NCBI RefSeq assembly: GCF_000247695.1
Contig: NW_004624781.1
Coordinates: 13,069,078 to 13,133,077, forward strand
Direction of reading: 5' to 3'
DNA: 64,000 bases
Source: Heterocephalus glaber
Taxonomy: Eukaryota; Chordata; Mammalia; Rodentia; Bathyergidae
Part shown: positions 22,680-33,990 of the stretch, in pieces
Layout: the number at the start of each line of letters is the position of its first letter
Position numbering within the stretch: the first letter of the stretch is position 1
The notes under the pieces: generated by a model
Told to the model about the DNA's origin: nothing
Databases searched by the model: none
Seen by the model: the letters and a program-made list of their open reading frames with translations, nothing else
Position numbers and translations under genes: made by a program

Positions 22680-23179
22680 TCAAGGGCCAGTCTTAGTTTG
22701 AGCAGGATACTGAAGACAGGTACTAAACATGCCAAAGTGATTGTAAAGGAAAATGAAAAGCTTAGAAAATAAATTTCTAGGCTCTTAAATACATGAAGTA
22801 ATTAAAAAATTAACCCTCTACCTATGTTTGAATCCCTTGCAAGATTGTCCCTCGGCAAGACTTAGCCATTCCTCCCTGGCCTGAAGGGCAGGTTTCCAGC
22901 AGGCAGTTGTCACCTGGGTTCTCATCTTTTGTCTTTCATGGGAGGGGATGGGGACCTTGGGGGGCAGGAAGGGGAAGAGGAATAAAATAAAAATTATTAA
23001 GATGCAGTATATGTACCAGTCACCCAAGATGGATGTAATTATGTATTACAGACATAGGTAACAGAAGGCTTCAGACTGGTATGGCCTCTTGGTTCAGGGC
23101 CAGCCTAGCTGCTATCTTTCTAGAGTTAGCACTGGTGCTGCTGACACGGCTCCCCTTTCCTCCCCAGCAGTGTCCAGTC

Positions 23180-23355
23180 TTTGGGGTCCCCTCCCCTCAC
23201 CTCATTCTGCTGTTCACTCATTTTTCTTTGTTGCCTTTACTCTGAAGACCAGATGTCATAGTCAAGCCTTTTGCCCTGCTGATCCCTTCATCTGGAAGGT
23301 TCTTTCCCAGAGGCCCACAAGGCCCACTTCCTCAGCTGCTGCAGGCCTTCCATGA
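23180..23355 (-). mobile_element. L2-like LINE fragment
   Basis: Ccttcatctggaaggttctt, then cacttcctcagctgctgcag and gccttccatg look like the 3' end of L2 in reverse. Confidence 0.55.
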
Positions 23356-23428
23356 TTTTACAAAGCCCCAGGGCATTACAGCAAATGTTTGGAACAGCGC
23401 ATTATGGCAGGTAAATGATGCCCACAAT

Positions 23429-23515
23429 TTTTTTTTTTTTTTGGTACTGAGGGTCCAACTGGGGACCTTGTGCTTTCGAGGCAGGCTGGGTGCCACTGAG
23501 CTAAATCCCTGGCCC
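23429..23515 (-). mobile_element. ID SINE
   Basis: Reverse copy. Target duplication tgcccacaatt. Confidence 0.93.
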
Positions 23516-23693
23516 TGCCCACAATTATTTTTTAGATGTATTTCTATTGATGAATTTTTAATTTTGAGTTTTATTAAACTATTTAAAAAATATAAACTAA
23601 ATGCTAAAATTTTAATATGTAATGAGTTTAGAATAAACATTTTCAACATGTTTACTTCCAAGATCTAAAAAATAGAAATAGATCCCTATTGAA

Positions 23694-24190
23694 CTACAGT
23701 GAAAATGCAAAACCTACCACAGAAACAATCTTTGCTTCAAATATCACACCCAAGGCAATCTTCACACACGAGACTAGAGCGCTCCATGCAGTCTTGCTTA
23801 CTCTGGCAGGACACGTGTTTTGTTTTCCTGTCTCTGGCAGGATGCACTTGACATCTCGCTGGCCTCCCTTTTTCCTTAGGGGGTTCTTGTGTTCACCCGT
23901 CTGCGGCAGAATTCTCCTGAGGGGCCCCTTGAGTACATACATACTGTTCTTCCTTTGTTGTAAGTGATCGTTTATCAATTCCAGCACCAATCCTCTAAGA
24001 ATGTTTCTCCATGGTATTTTGTGCTTGTTACTTTCTCTGTAAACTATGAAACTATTTATGCCGGACATGTTTAGAACCAAGTACAACCATCATTGGCCAA
24101 TGCTTTGTGTTTCGAGTGATACCGTTGTTGCTGCATGACTTGTCAACGCCTGCTCCACCTTTTGTTTTTGTTGTAAAATGTGATCATTTT
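23694..24190 (-). pseudogene. piggyBac-type transposase fossil, C-terminal part
   Basis: On the minus strand 24190-24060 reads KGGAGVDKSCSNNGITRNTK with HWPM, matching the family's KGGVD-vD-lc--Y---R-T-RWPM block. It continues with VLNMSGINSFIVY, then LRGLVLELINDHLQQR, matching the last core helices. A short Cys-containing end follows that may be a decayed Cys-rich domain. A B1 (24232-24373) and an ID (24386-24468) interrupt it from the catalytic part. Frames are shifted between blocks. Confidence 0.78.
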
Positions 24191-24231
24191 TGGCTTCACT
24201 TTGTGTTTGAGCATTCACTGTCAATCTTTTG

Positions 24232-24373
24232 TTTTTGAGACGTATCTCTCTGTGTAGTTCAGGCTGGCCTTGAACTCACTGTATAGTACAGGTTGACCTT
24301 GCACTCAGCAGTGATCCTCCTGCCTCAGCCTCCTGAGTGCTGAGATTACAGTTGTGCACCACCAGGCCTGGCT
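24232..24373 (-). mobile_element. B1 SINE with internal duplication
   Basis: Inserted in the piggyBac fossil. Tctctgtgtagttcaggctg, then tgcctcagcctcctgagtgc. Confidence 0.88.
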
Positions 24374-24385
24374 TCAGTATCAATC

Positions 24386-24468
24386 TTTTTTTTTGGTACT
24401 GGGGATCGAACTCAGGACCTTGTGCTTGCGAGGCAGGCGGTGAAACCACTGAGCTACATCCCCAGCCC
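24386..24468 (-). mobile_element. ID SINE
   Basis: Full reverse copy. Target repeat cagtatcaatctt / cactatcaatctt. Inserted in the piggyBac fossil. Confidence 0.93.
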
Positions 24469-24509
24469 TTCACTATCAATCTTACCATCATGGTGTAATG
24501 TTGACAGTG

Positions 24510-24860
24510 TCAATGCTTCTCTGTCTTTCTTTGCCATACAGGAGGCCTATACATTTCTCTATTGCAAACTTGGAACATTTTTTCAGAAATCTTTGCTTTG
24601 TTCTTAGGAATAGTTCCTGTGCTGGTCACCTGGTATTTTAGCAAATGTAACCTTAGTGGGTAACAAGTGAACCAATGTGACATTTGGGTTACTTTTTGAA
24701 ATAGGTGCAGCAAATCTGTTCACAAAATCATACGGTTTATTACTGCATGAATAAAGACCTGCTGGCTGAGTTCCAAGATAAATTTCTAAATTCAAGGTGT
24801 AAAATGTCTTCCCATCTACCAGGACATATTTTTTAGGTTCTTGCCAGGGGGTGAAATCTG
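24510..24860 (-). pseudogene. piggyBac-type transposase fossil, catalytic part
   Basis: The minus frame carries KKYVLVDGKTFYTLNLEIYL, then SNKPYDFVNRF and SNPNVT, and after a frame change VTQMSHWFTCYPLRLHLLKY and TGTIPKNKAKI. These follow the piggyBac core in order: the Asp-containing VLVD-KT-YTLN block, the VTMDNWF-S-PL block and the GTIRKNK block. The family's MDNWF reads MSHWF here, so that catalytic Asp appears lost, and the frame is broken at least once. A dead fossil. Confidence 0.8.
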
Positions 24861-24876
24861 TTGGGACAGAATTGTC

Positions 24877-25050
24877 GACATCGCGATTCAATGTTGGAAA
24901 TTGTTTGTAATGGACCATATGCTACAAGATGTTTTGAAATATACTAATAATGAAATACAAGTAAGACATTCTATATGCATCAACAGTAATATTCAAAAAT
25001 ATATTTATGCCATCTCACTATCTGAACTAAAAGCCGCCTTAGCAGGAGGG
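24877..25050 (+). pseudogene. piggyBac-type transposase fossil, N-terminal part
   Basis: An open + frame reads DIAIQCWKLFVMDHMLQDVL, then KYTNNEI and YIYAISLSELKA. This matches the start of the piggyBac DDE transposase domain (W-LF-D-ML--I--YTN-EI, then a conserved IS--ELKA). The frame loses similarity after ALAGG. It lies on the strand opposite to the catalytic and C-terminal parts next to it, so the element is inverted internally or is two copies head to head. Confidence 0.72.
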
Positions 25051-25276
25051 GAAGAGGATGAAAGAAGAATAGGTGTTATGTACATGTACCACCTCCCTAC
25101 AAGGAATGTAATCACTGTACTTCAAACATGTACTAATAAACCTGAAAACTCATAAACTAAAATTAACTTACAAGTTTCTACAAAGAAATGTTACCCTCTC
25201 CTTTCCCTTTCCTGAGAGTTTTATGTAGGACTAATATTTTTTCTGTAAATGTTTGATAGACTTCGCTAATAAAGAT

Positions 25277-25370
25277 ACCTAGGCATTGTCTGTAATCCCA
25301 GCACTCTGGGAGGCTGAGGCAGGAGAATTTCAAGTTTTAGTCCAGCCTGGGCAATTCAGACCCTGTCTTT
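25277..25370 (+). mobile_element. B1 SINE
   Basis: Tgtctgtaatcccagcactc, then gaggctgaggcaggagaatt. Confidence 0.83.
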
Positions 25371-25640
25371 TCTCACTGCTGAGACAAAAATACTTGACAC
25401 CCAAAGTAAAAGGAGGAAAGGTTTATTTGCCTCGCAGTTTGTAGAGCTTTCAGTCCAGTTTGCTGGCTCCAAGGCAGGGTGGCATAGCAGGCAGGCATCA
25501 CAGAGGAGAAACAGTCCATGGTGGGCAGAAGGTAGCAAAGCAACAAGGGGCCTTAGCAGCTGCTTTCTGTCCCTTTTATATCGACTACTGGGGATTAGGA
25601 CGGTCCAAACCAATCAGTGTACTGATTTAGAATCACACGA
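25371..25640. mobile_element. Possible old interspersed repeat, family unknown
   Basis: Aaaatacttgacacccaaag, then ggaggaaaggtttatttgcc and ccatggtgggcagaaggtag have the style of a common mammalian repeat. I cannot name it. Confidence 0.35.
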
Positions 25641-26015
25641 CCTTAATCCCAGCAGCACATGCTCTAGATTGAGCCACCTCTGGAAAGGCCACTTATGGCT
25701 ACATGAGGCTTTGAGGGGACATCTAGATGCCGACCATGTGACAGTCAAGTGTGGCGGGTTCACAGTTACACTGAGGATGCAGAGGGGTGTGCCAGCGGCG
25801 TGTGTGGAAATGTCAGCAGGGTTTACTGACACACGAGGAGCAGGGGCAGTTGTGGGGTAGGTCAGACGCCACGCTCTAGGGGAAGGGTGGAGTGGGAGGA
25901 TGGGTAGAAGGGCTTCTCAGGGAGTGAGTTGGACTGGCGTGACCCAGGAGTCTCCTGGGGAAAGCAAGAGCATCCGTTAGTTTTTCGCCTGGCACAGTGC
26001 TGCAGACCAAATGTC

Positions 26016-26090
26016 TGGTACCAGGGATCGAACTTGGGTCCTTGCGCTTGTGAGGCAGGTGGCAGAACCACTGAGCTAAATCCCTGGCCC
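26016..26090 (-). mobile_element. ID SINE without an A tail
   Basis: Starts abruptly tggtaccagggatcgaactt with no T run. Flanked by a perfect 13-bp repeat cagaccaaatgtc (26003-26015 and 26091-26103). Confidence 0.93.
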
Positions 26091-26103
26091 CAGACCAAAT
26101 GTC

Positions 26104-26900
26104 CGTGTCCCCACAGAATTCACATCCTGGGGTCCTAACGTGCAGAATGTGATGGACTAAGAGCTGGGGCTCTGGTAAGGATTGGGGAGCTCACTGCCCC
26201 CTTCTGCCAGGTGAGTGACAGCCAGAGCCAGCTCCGGAACTCAGCAGTGTGTTTATCTGTCACCCCATCTACGGTACTTTTTCTAAATAGCAGCTGGAAC
26301 AGATGAGACACACAGAGAAGAGTCACCTTTGCAAGATTTCCTTTTAGGCGTGGGACTGCAGGAGTGGATTTCTGCAGAGCAAGGAGGATACAAGAATGGG
26401 CTCAGCATTGGAGAGCGCAGGGAATGTTAGTGAGTCCCGAGTATCAGAGGCAGGAGGGCACGCACGTCCGGTGTGGTGTGGGATTTGTCAGTGCAGGCAA
26501 AGCTGCCTTCCAGACGGATGTGTGAGCGCAGCTTCCAAAGCAGGTGCTGGCCTTCTCAGTTCCAGCAAGCGGGGAGGTGCCTACCGCATGCAGAAACAAA
26601 GTGCAAAGAGCCTGCAGAGCCCACAAAACTAAGAAAAGTGTTACTTTCCACAGTTTTGTTGACAACGCTGTGACCCAGATGTTCTTCCACTGGTTCCAGA
26701 TAACGTGATGACTTCCAGGGGAACTCGGGCGTCATGGGTTAAGGACTTTCGTTCTGACCTTTCTGTTACAGAAGCTCACTGAATAACGGACTTCATTGCC
26801 TTATTTAAAGCATGGGTAAGCAGTAACTACATAGTATAAAGATTCCTCTAAATAAGCATTTGAATTCTAAGTGCCAGTGACCTTGTATCAGGAAAATTAG
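26104..26900. other. Intergenic, nothing recognised
   Basis: No gene or clear repeat seen. ORFs under 80 codons look like chance. Confidence 0.45.
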
Positions 26901-27045
26901 AATGGGTGTAGTGGCGCACACCTGTAATCCCAGCATTTAGGAGGCTGAGGCAGGAGGATCGCGACAAGTTAGAGGCCACCCTGGGCTACATAGTGAGTTC
27001 GAGGACACCCTGAACTACATACGAGACTTTGTCTCAAAAAACAAA
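26901..27045 (+). mobile_element. B1 SINE with internal duplication
   Basis: Tgtagtggcgcacacctgta, then ggctacatagtgagttcgag and ccctgaactacatacgagac. Confidence 0.88.
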
Positions 27046-27421
27046 TCCGAATAAAAAGATATGCTCCCTGACTTTAAAAGGTTTGCAGTCTGCCCTAAGT
27101 GCTGTGTACTGGGGAGGCCAGTAGAATGCAATGTGGAATGATTAATTCTGTTCAGAGGCCTGAGGAGTGCAAGAAAGCGTTCCCAGAGAAGTATGTTAGC
27201 TCATGTGGACATTGAATTGCTGGATAAAACTTTAGTTAGGGTTGGCCTGGTGTAAAGAGGTGGTGCAAAGAGGAAACGATCCCTTTTCAGCTCTCCCTTA
27301 GTCCCTCAGAGAGCAGCGCTAGACAACAAATCTATCACTGGAATTACATGGTTCAGAGTTAGTTAGTTGCTTATCTACGCTTCTTGTGAGGAAAAAAATC
27401 ATTTATCAAAAGTTGGTGTAG

Positions 27422-27550
27422 AGCCGGGTATGGTGGCTCACACCTGTAATCCCAGCACTCGGGAGGCCGAGGCAGGAGGATCACCTGGGCTACATAGTGA
27501 GTTCAGGGCCAACCTGAACTACAAAGGGAGACCCTGCCTCAAAAAACCAA
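27422..27550 (+). mobile_element. B1 SINE
   Basis: Agccgggtatggtggctcac to gagaccctgcctcaaaaaac. Confidence 0.88.
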
Positions 27551-27566
27551 GAAAAAAGTTGGTGTA

Positions 27567-27617
27567 TGGCCGAGGATGTAGCTCAGTGGTTCAATCCCTG
27601 ACCCACCCCCCAAAAAA
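27567..27617 (+). mobile_element. ID SINE, internally deleted
   Basis: Atggccgaggatgtagctca and gtggttcaatccctg. Only the two promoter boxes are left. Target repeat aaaaaagttggtg on both sides. Confidence 0.82.
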
Positions 27618-27771
27618 GTTGGTGAAAAACAAAGTTGATGTAAGTATTCTGACTTAATTCTAGGTACATGAGTCAATATGTCAACGCCCCGCCTCCTCAC
27701 TCTCCCTAGCTCTCTAAGAAACAGCTTAATGAGGTTATTATCAGAAAGACTATTTTGTCTAAATATCAAAG

Positions 27772-27777
27772 TTTATT
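27772..27777 (-). promoter_or_regulatory. Candidate distal poly(A) signal of MINDY2
   Basis: AATAAA on the minus strand at the edge of the AT-rich block. Cleavage would fall near 27750. Confidence 0.4.
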
Positions 27778-28186
27778 GAAATAAAATATAATCTATAATA
27801 AAAAATACTATGGGTGTTATTCACTGGTTACAGTTTTAAGTATATTAACAAAAACATGAAATGTGAATCCAACAATGACACCATACTTGTGGTACAATAA
27901 CAAATATGAAATTAAATGTTGAATAATACTGAATAATTATGTCAGAAATATTTTATACTTTCCCACCTATATTCAAAATGCCTTTTTAGGAGTATCTTCC
28001 AAAAGTGAAACTTGTGAAACTTAAGACACAGCTTTTAGAGTTAAGCAGTTGAGCATCCTTAGCATTTAAAACAATAAATTTTTTTTCTAGAAATCAGTCC
28101 AACCCTAAGCTGGGTAGATGCAATTAGGTGTTTCTGTTCAGTGTGTTTCAGGGCTCTTTCCTGCTAGTCTCTAGGGTTGCTGCTCT

Positions 28187-28230
28187 GTATGTATGTATGT
28201 ATGTATGTATGTATGTATGTATGTATGTAT
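28187..28230. repeat. (GTAT)n microsatellite
   Basis: About 11 GTAT units directly beside an ID tail; probably grew from it. Confidence 0.95.
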
Positions 28231-28309
28231 TTATTTGTACCAGGGATCAAACTCAGGACCTTGTGCTTGCAAGGCAGGCGGTGGAACCATTGAGCTAAAT
28301 CCTCAGCCC
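28231..28309 (-). mobile_element. ID SINE
   Basis: Reverse copy, tttgtaccagggatcaaact to cctcagccc. Confidence 0.92.
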
Positions 28310-29477
28310 TGCTACTATTCTTTAATTGGAATTAAAGCTGGCCATAAAGCAGAACACATTAATTATTTCAGAAGTAAAAAGGGTATTAAGATGGGGAAAG
28401 GCACTCAAACACAATCTATGTATTTAAACTCTTGGAGAACTTTTGGTTGGCCAGTCCTGGCCAGTCCTGGCACAAAGAGATCTACATGTCATAGCAATTC
28501 TTCACCTAATTACCCTGACATTAAAGAGAAGGAAGAAAATTTGTTTTTTGCTGTATTGCAAGATTACTTTCTCTGCAGTCAGTATACCATTTTACTTGCT
28601 ATTCCTCAAAATCCAATGATTCTGCACAATTCAAGGGAAAAGATTCACTGGTACCAGCTTAGGGAGTGGCTTTCAGGGTGCTGCTGAAGTTGAACAAGCC
28701 ATAGTTGTCCTTTCTGCTGTTAGGCAGCGATCTCACCAACCTTCTATTACGGTTCTGTTTGGGACACGGGGACAGGGGGACATTGGGACAATGGTTATCA
28801 CATAACAGAGGAAAACAGCCAAAGCAAAACCACTGGGGGAGCTTTTGAAAGCCTCATGGAAAAAGCCTGTAGAGCTAAAATATCCTATGTAAACAGAGAA
28901 AATGATGGTCATTTCATACAACTAATATATAAGGAAAGAAAACTCTGACAAAATTGAAAGACATAATCTTCACAGATTAAATGCCAATCTCGTCTGATAA
29001 AATAACTACTACAGCCAAAGGAACCAGGATCCTCTTCCAGAGAATTCTGCATCCCTGCATCTCAAAGCAAGATATTTCAGTGCAGAGGGATAGACAATTT
29101 TAAAGTTACATCATTGACAAATTATTAAGTGATTTTAAGAAATCCTTAAGAGAATATCAGATAAAATAGGCTTACTTGGAATAATAATGCATTTTATGCC
29201 TTTAAATCTATTGTGGTCAAAAGCTCAGATTTTGTATTTCTGCCATGGCATTTCAATATCTTATCTGGAACAGTTCCATGCCTTAAAGAATAACTCTCAT
29301 ACAAGTGCAAATTCCCCCTTTCTCGGGACAGTAAGACAAAGCTGCACTGGAGGCAACAGCTGAAATTTTTACCCTGTTTTTCGAGTTTAATTTTCTTGAG
29401 ATCCGAATAGAGAAATTAGAAACTAGAATCCATCATGTAAAAAAAATATATATATGAGTTTATTGAACTGTTTTCTT
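28310..29477. other. Unique sequence near the probable MINDY2 3' end
   Basis: AT-rich and free of clear SINEs. Contains an 11-bp direct duplication (ggccagtcctg) at 28449-28470. No gene seen. Confidence 0.45.
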
Positions 29478-29575
29478 TCTTTTTTTGAGGGTCTTGCTAT
29501 GTAGTTCAGGCTAGCCTCGAACTCATTGTATACTCCAGGGTGGCCTCAAATCTTGGTGATTACCCTGTCTCAAGA
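29478..29575 (-). mobile_element. B1 SINE, decayed
   Basis: Gagggtcttgctatgtagtt and caggctagcctcgaactcat. Confidence 0.8.
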
Positions 29576-29591
29576 TAAAAATATTACAAAG

Positions 29592-29653
29592 GAATGAGGA
29601 TATAGCTCAGTAAGAAGGCCCTGGTAATCCCCACCACTGTTTAAAAAAAAAAA
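29592..29653 (+). mobile_element. Old ID-type fragment
   Basis: Aatgaggatatagctcagta, then ggccctggtaatccccacca and an A tail. Confidence 0.65.
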
Positions 29654-30120
29654 AATCTAGCAAGCACAAAGCAACTGTAAAATACATTTTGGGCAGACAT
29701 GATGCCGTACTCAAATTCTATAAATTTTCACACCATTTAAAAAACCAACAAGTTACTGGAAAAAAGTCTGCACACTCACGAATAAATACTATTTGTGTTA
29801 ACTGAAGTAATACTTTGTGCTTACACTATGCCCTTTGTTCAAGAGTGCAAAACAAAAAAGAAAGCATCCTTTATATATTTAAGAATATACTGAGGAACGG
29901 AAGTTTCCCCAGGGCAAGAAAGAAAGTCAGGTTTTTAAACACAAAATAATCCATTTTCCCACATGTCCAGTTTCTTAAAATTCAAATCACAGACTAATGC
30001 TTCCATTATTCTGCCAAATATTAGTTTCAGTAATATTTTAAATTGTATGCTTAAGACAAGTAAAGCATGTTTCATAGTACAACAAATAAGAAAGTTAAGC
30101 AAAATGTAATCAGTTTGCTT

Positions 30121-30198
30121 TTTTTTATACCAGGATCGAACTTGGAACCTTGAGCTTGTGAGGCAGGCAGCAGAACCACTGAGCTAAATCCCTGGCCC
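30121..30198 (-). mobile_element. ID SINE
   Basis: Reverse copy. Target repeat agtttgctttttt on both sides. Inside the probable MINDY2 3' UTR. Confidence 0.93.
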
Positions 30199-30543
30199 CT
30201 AGTTTGCTTTTTTAAACACACTTAAATGACATTGTTTGAGGACAGTTCTGGAAATTCTCGCCTTAACTTTTCTCCCACAGGACTTCACAAAAGCAGCTTC
30301 ATCCATCAGCCTTAATGTAGGAATCACAAGTATACTTTCAGTGAGTATTTACCTCCCAGTCCTCCCTCCCAGGGTCTGCTGTCTCTCAGTGAAATGAGTT
30401 TAGATTCACTGAAAACAAACTACTAAGAAAGATCTGTGTAAATGAAAATGGTTAATGTTGGGTTCAGTCAACTCATCTCTGATTTAATATGCTTAGTGAA
30501 GCCGAATTAAGAAGCACGAGTAAGAATCCAAAACATCCTATGG

Positions 30544-30655
30544 GCCAGGCATGGTGGCAGACGCCCAGAATCCCAGCACTCAGCAGGCTGAGGCAGGAGG
30601 ATGGAGAGAGTTCAAGGTCGACATAGGGAGACCCTATCTCAAACTAAACAAAACA
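30544..30655 (+). mobile_element. B1 SINE
   Basis: Ccaggcatggtggcagacgc to gagaccctatctcaaactaa. Confidence 0.87.
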
Positions 30656-30845
30656 AAAAGCCACAAAAGGAACGTAGTATAAGTAGCCACATGCAAGAAA
30701 TGAGATGAGAAAAACAAGACATACCCCACAGGTCAGTCCTGAACTTGAGCCTCTGACCTTGAAACTTGGCAGACATTTCTGTACCTAAGCCCATGGGACT
30801 GGGGCAGAGCTGCCCACACCACACTGCTCAGTGTGTGCATGTACA

Positions 30846-30925
30846 CACGTGTGGTTGGGGGGAATCAAACCCCAGTGCCTGTGCATACTATGCAACTGCT
30901 CTATGCTGAGCTACATCTCAGTCCC
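30846..30925 (-). mobile_element. Old ID-type SINE
   Basis: Ggggaatcaaaccccagtgc to gctgagctacatctcagtcc. Confidence 0.75.
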
Positions 30926-30960
30926 TTTGTGTGTGTGTAATTTTTTAAATGGCGGTTTTG

Positions 30961-31028
30961 TTTTTTTTTTGCGGTACTGGGGATTGAACTCAGGCAGGTG
31001 TGGTGCCACTGAGCTAAATCCCCGGCCC
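30961..31028 (-). mobile_element. ID SINE, internally deleted
   Basis: Ggtactggggattgaactca joins directly to ggcaggtgtggtgccactga. Confidence 0.88.
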
Positions 31029-31971
31029 CGATGGTTCTTAACATTTGAAGGAAAGTTCTGATTGAAGAATCTAACAGAAGTCCAGGGGCTTGCTTCAGAA
31101 GCACGCATAATCATGCTCCTAGGAACTGAGGAACTGCTGTAAGTCGCAGCGCTGCTACTGTGCTGGGGTTGGACTGCAGAGTGCTTTCCTACTGCTAATG
31201 CACTGGCTAGCAGGAGAAAAGCACGGCGGCTGGATCCGTGCATGTCTCCCTCTCCTGCGGTTCTAACAGCGAACTGGTCGATTCAAAGGGGCCGTAATGT
31301 AGTCTACAAATCTTAAAAATGTTTGAATTTTAACTTGTGCTAGCAGTGTGTATGTAACAATTTCAAGCATTAGAAAATGTGGAAAAAGAACCATTTTTAA
31401 ATATCCCTATCAAAGTCCTATATGCATAAATCAGCAATGAAATGCCTGCATATATAATCTGTTACCTAAAACAAAGTCTGAGGTGATCAAGACGCAACAG
31501 CTCTAAGTTCTTTATAACCTTCACGGGCAAGAAAGCAGTACCTCTGAGAAGTAAGTTTGTTTTAATAGAACTGAGTATTTAATTTTCCCCCACAGTAAGC
31601 AAAGCAAACATCATTATTCTTGGTATATCAAATTGACATCTAGGAATGTAATAAAGTCTGCCTTGGAAATATTACATAGAAAAAGACTGAATTAACAAAC
31701 AATGCATTGTTTAGTTTTTTCTCATAACTATACATTGACATCTACTTATCTGACCGCAGCTCTTCGGGTTTTGACTTTTTTGTTTTTTTTCCTCCTTTTT
31801 CTAGAAGGAATGCAGAATGGCAGTATTATCTTTGGAACAAATAAGACAGAAAATAACAAAAGAATAACTTCACATATAGTCTTAAAGGGACAAATAGATA
31901 ATCTATTTCTGGAAAAAAAAAAAAAACACCTCAGATGTGCTTTACTCAAGGTATACTGTGTTTTTTGTTTC

Positions 31972-32059
31972 TTTTTCCTCACCACTGGTACCAGGAATTA
32001 AACTCAAGACCTTGTGCTTGCCAGGCAGGCGCAGCGCCACTGAGCTACATTCCCAGTCC
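31972..32059 (-). mobile_element. ID SINE
   Basis: Ggtaccaggaattaaactca to tacattcccagtcc. Target repeat tgtgttttttgttt / tgtgttttttattat. Confidence 0.9.
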
Positions 32060-33109
32060 TGTGTTTTTTATTATAGCGTCATTACAACTTGTGCGGGAAG
32101 AACAAAGCTTGAGGCTTGTTTCCTCCTCCACAGGAGAGGCACCGTGCAGGTAAACCTCGGGAGGTGAACCACTGGGGCCAAGAGTGACGCAGCACGTTTG
32201 CTATCTTACCAACACATATTCTAGGTTATAATAAGAGACTCACCAAATATTTGATGTCCAATTTTTATACCCAAACAGGTTTGATGATTTATCATCCTAG
32301 CATAGGAAATTTGAAGGAATAACAAATTATGTAACATAAATAGACATGCAATATAGAAGTGTATAAAAGATACAACTTGGCCTTAGATTTTTTCCTTTAA
32401 AGTAATTCCTTCTATAAATAAAACTTACTTTTTACATAAAGACTCATAACTGGTTTTAGATTACAGAGAAAGTTAATAACATAGCTTAAAAAAAGCTAGA
32501 TTATATATTTTTTTGTAGTCTTTGTCATCCCAGACCACAAGAAAGATGCTCAGATCAGATTATGTTCTTAAATAAACAAATTTTCTGAGGCTTAGAATGT
32601 AAAGCACACAAGTAATTAGAGCAGCAACAGTCTTTTCAAAATGACTAAAACAAATTTTAAATATAAAGTATATAAAAAGGACTATTAAGGATAGTTTCCA
32701 AAACTATATTTAGAAATACAGGAAAATATGTGTTGCCTCATAATAAAGTTAAATAAATATTCTTTCTGAATCCTATAAACACTATGTTTTAGATTTATTT
32801 GGTTCTCATTAGTTAAAAAAAATCTGATTGCTTTTACATAAATTCTTCCAAACTCTCATCTACGCTCAGATTTTTATTGTCTTTCACTGCACTCTGAGAT
32901 TATCTCTAACTTTCTCTTAGAAATGTGCTTTTTTGTTGGCTTTAGGAAGTATACTTAATCTTCTAGCAATAAACATGATTTAAAATTTAAGGTTCAAAAG
33001 GTAATTCTAGAAAAAGGCAGACACTCAACTATCTGCTTTTCTCCCTCCACACATGTACAAGGCCTTGCATCCACTGTGGTTTCCTCCTGAACTCACTCAC
33101 TGCATTATT
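32060..33109. other. AT-rich unique block inside the probable MINDY2 3' UTR
   Basis: About 1 kb without recognisable transposons or ORFs, rich in ATTTA/TATTTA-like words. I see no gene here. Confidence 0.5.
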
Positions 33110-33192
33110 ATTTTTTTTTGGTACCAGGGATCGAACTCAGGACCTTGTGCTTGCGAGGCAGGCACAGCGCCACTGAGCCTCATCCCCGGCCC
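33110..33192 (-). mobile_element. ID SINE
   Basis: Full reverse copy. Target repeat actcactgcattatta / actcacctcattatta. Confidence 0.93.
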
Positions 33193-33990
33193 TACTCACC
33201 TCATTATTAACAGTCACTAGGGTCCAGCTTACCTATTTGAAGATTTCAGAATTCCTCAAAATTTCACAACACTACAAACTCATTAAGATCTCTCGTGGAT
33301 AGGTTAGAAGTATTAGTGTTATGTAAATTTTTGCTATTGGAAAAAAAATACAAATCTTTACTTTTTCTATCTAGATGAAATTGAAGCTCCATCCTCAGTT
33401 CTCAAGATAATGTCTAAAATGTACATTACTAAAGAAGGGTAAAGCTGTCTAATGGCTGACCTAGTCCAATATGCAATTAAGGATTACTTATTCCTGCTAT
33501 TTTTTGTCTTTTTTGTTTTTAATCCCTGTATTAAACCCCTGGTTTCTTGTGGATTAGTTCATAATCTAACATTATAAAAATTTCTGAAACTACTGTGCTA
33601 ATACTTAAATTTCAGGAAGGAATCTGACTAAATTAATCACCTCCATTTATTGTTAGAACAGAAGATAAAATAGCTTACTAACTGATATGAGTTACGAATG
33701 TCACTGTGACACAGAATTTGCTGTGATTTTCTTATTTGGCTACAAGTGCAGTATTTTTCATGAATGACACCACACAGCATTTCCAACTTGTAACATGAAA
33801 CTCCAGCTCATAAAGTGTTGTGTGACTTAAAAAGTCTGATTGTAACAAAGTAACCTTTCCCCTGAAAAACAGGAACAAAATCCATTGGGAAATCAGGCAC
33901 AGACGGTATTTGTCTTGTTCTTCCTTCCCTCTTGTGGTTTTGTTTCTCAAGACAAACATTGTAGATAGTTCCATCAGAATCCAATACTTA

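Larger units (their letters stand above)
27750..33990 (-). other. MINDY2: Probable long 3' UTR of MINDY2
   Basis: Downstream of the MINDY2 stop lies about 6.2 kb of AT-rich, mostly unique sequence with no exon-like ORF. It holds far fewer SINEs than the introns. The extent is inferred from the distal AATAAA (minus strand) at 27772-27777 and the loss of AT-rich character beyond it. Several earlier signals exist (for example TTTATT on + at 29459), so shorter forms are likely. Confidence 0.5.

Noticed and set aside
24604..24918. A functional domesticated transposase gene
   Set aside because: Catalytic Asp block is altered, frames break, the N-terminal part is on the other strand, and SINEs interrupt it.
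28187..28230. CRISPR-like or coding Met-Tyr-Val-Cys repeat
   Set aside because: A simple GTAT microsatellite beside an ID tail; no spacers.
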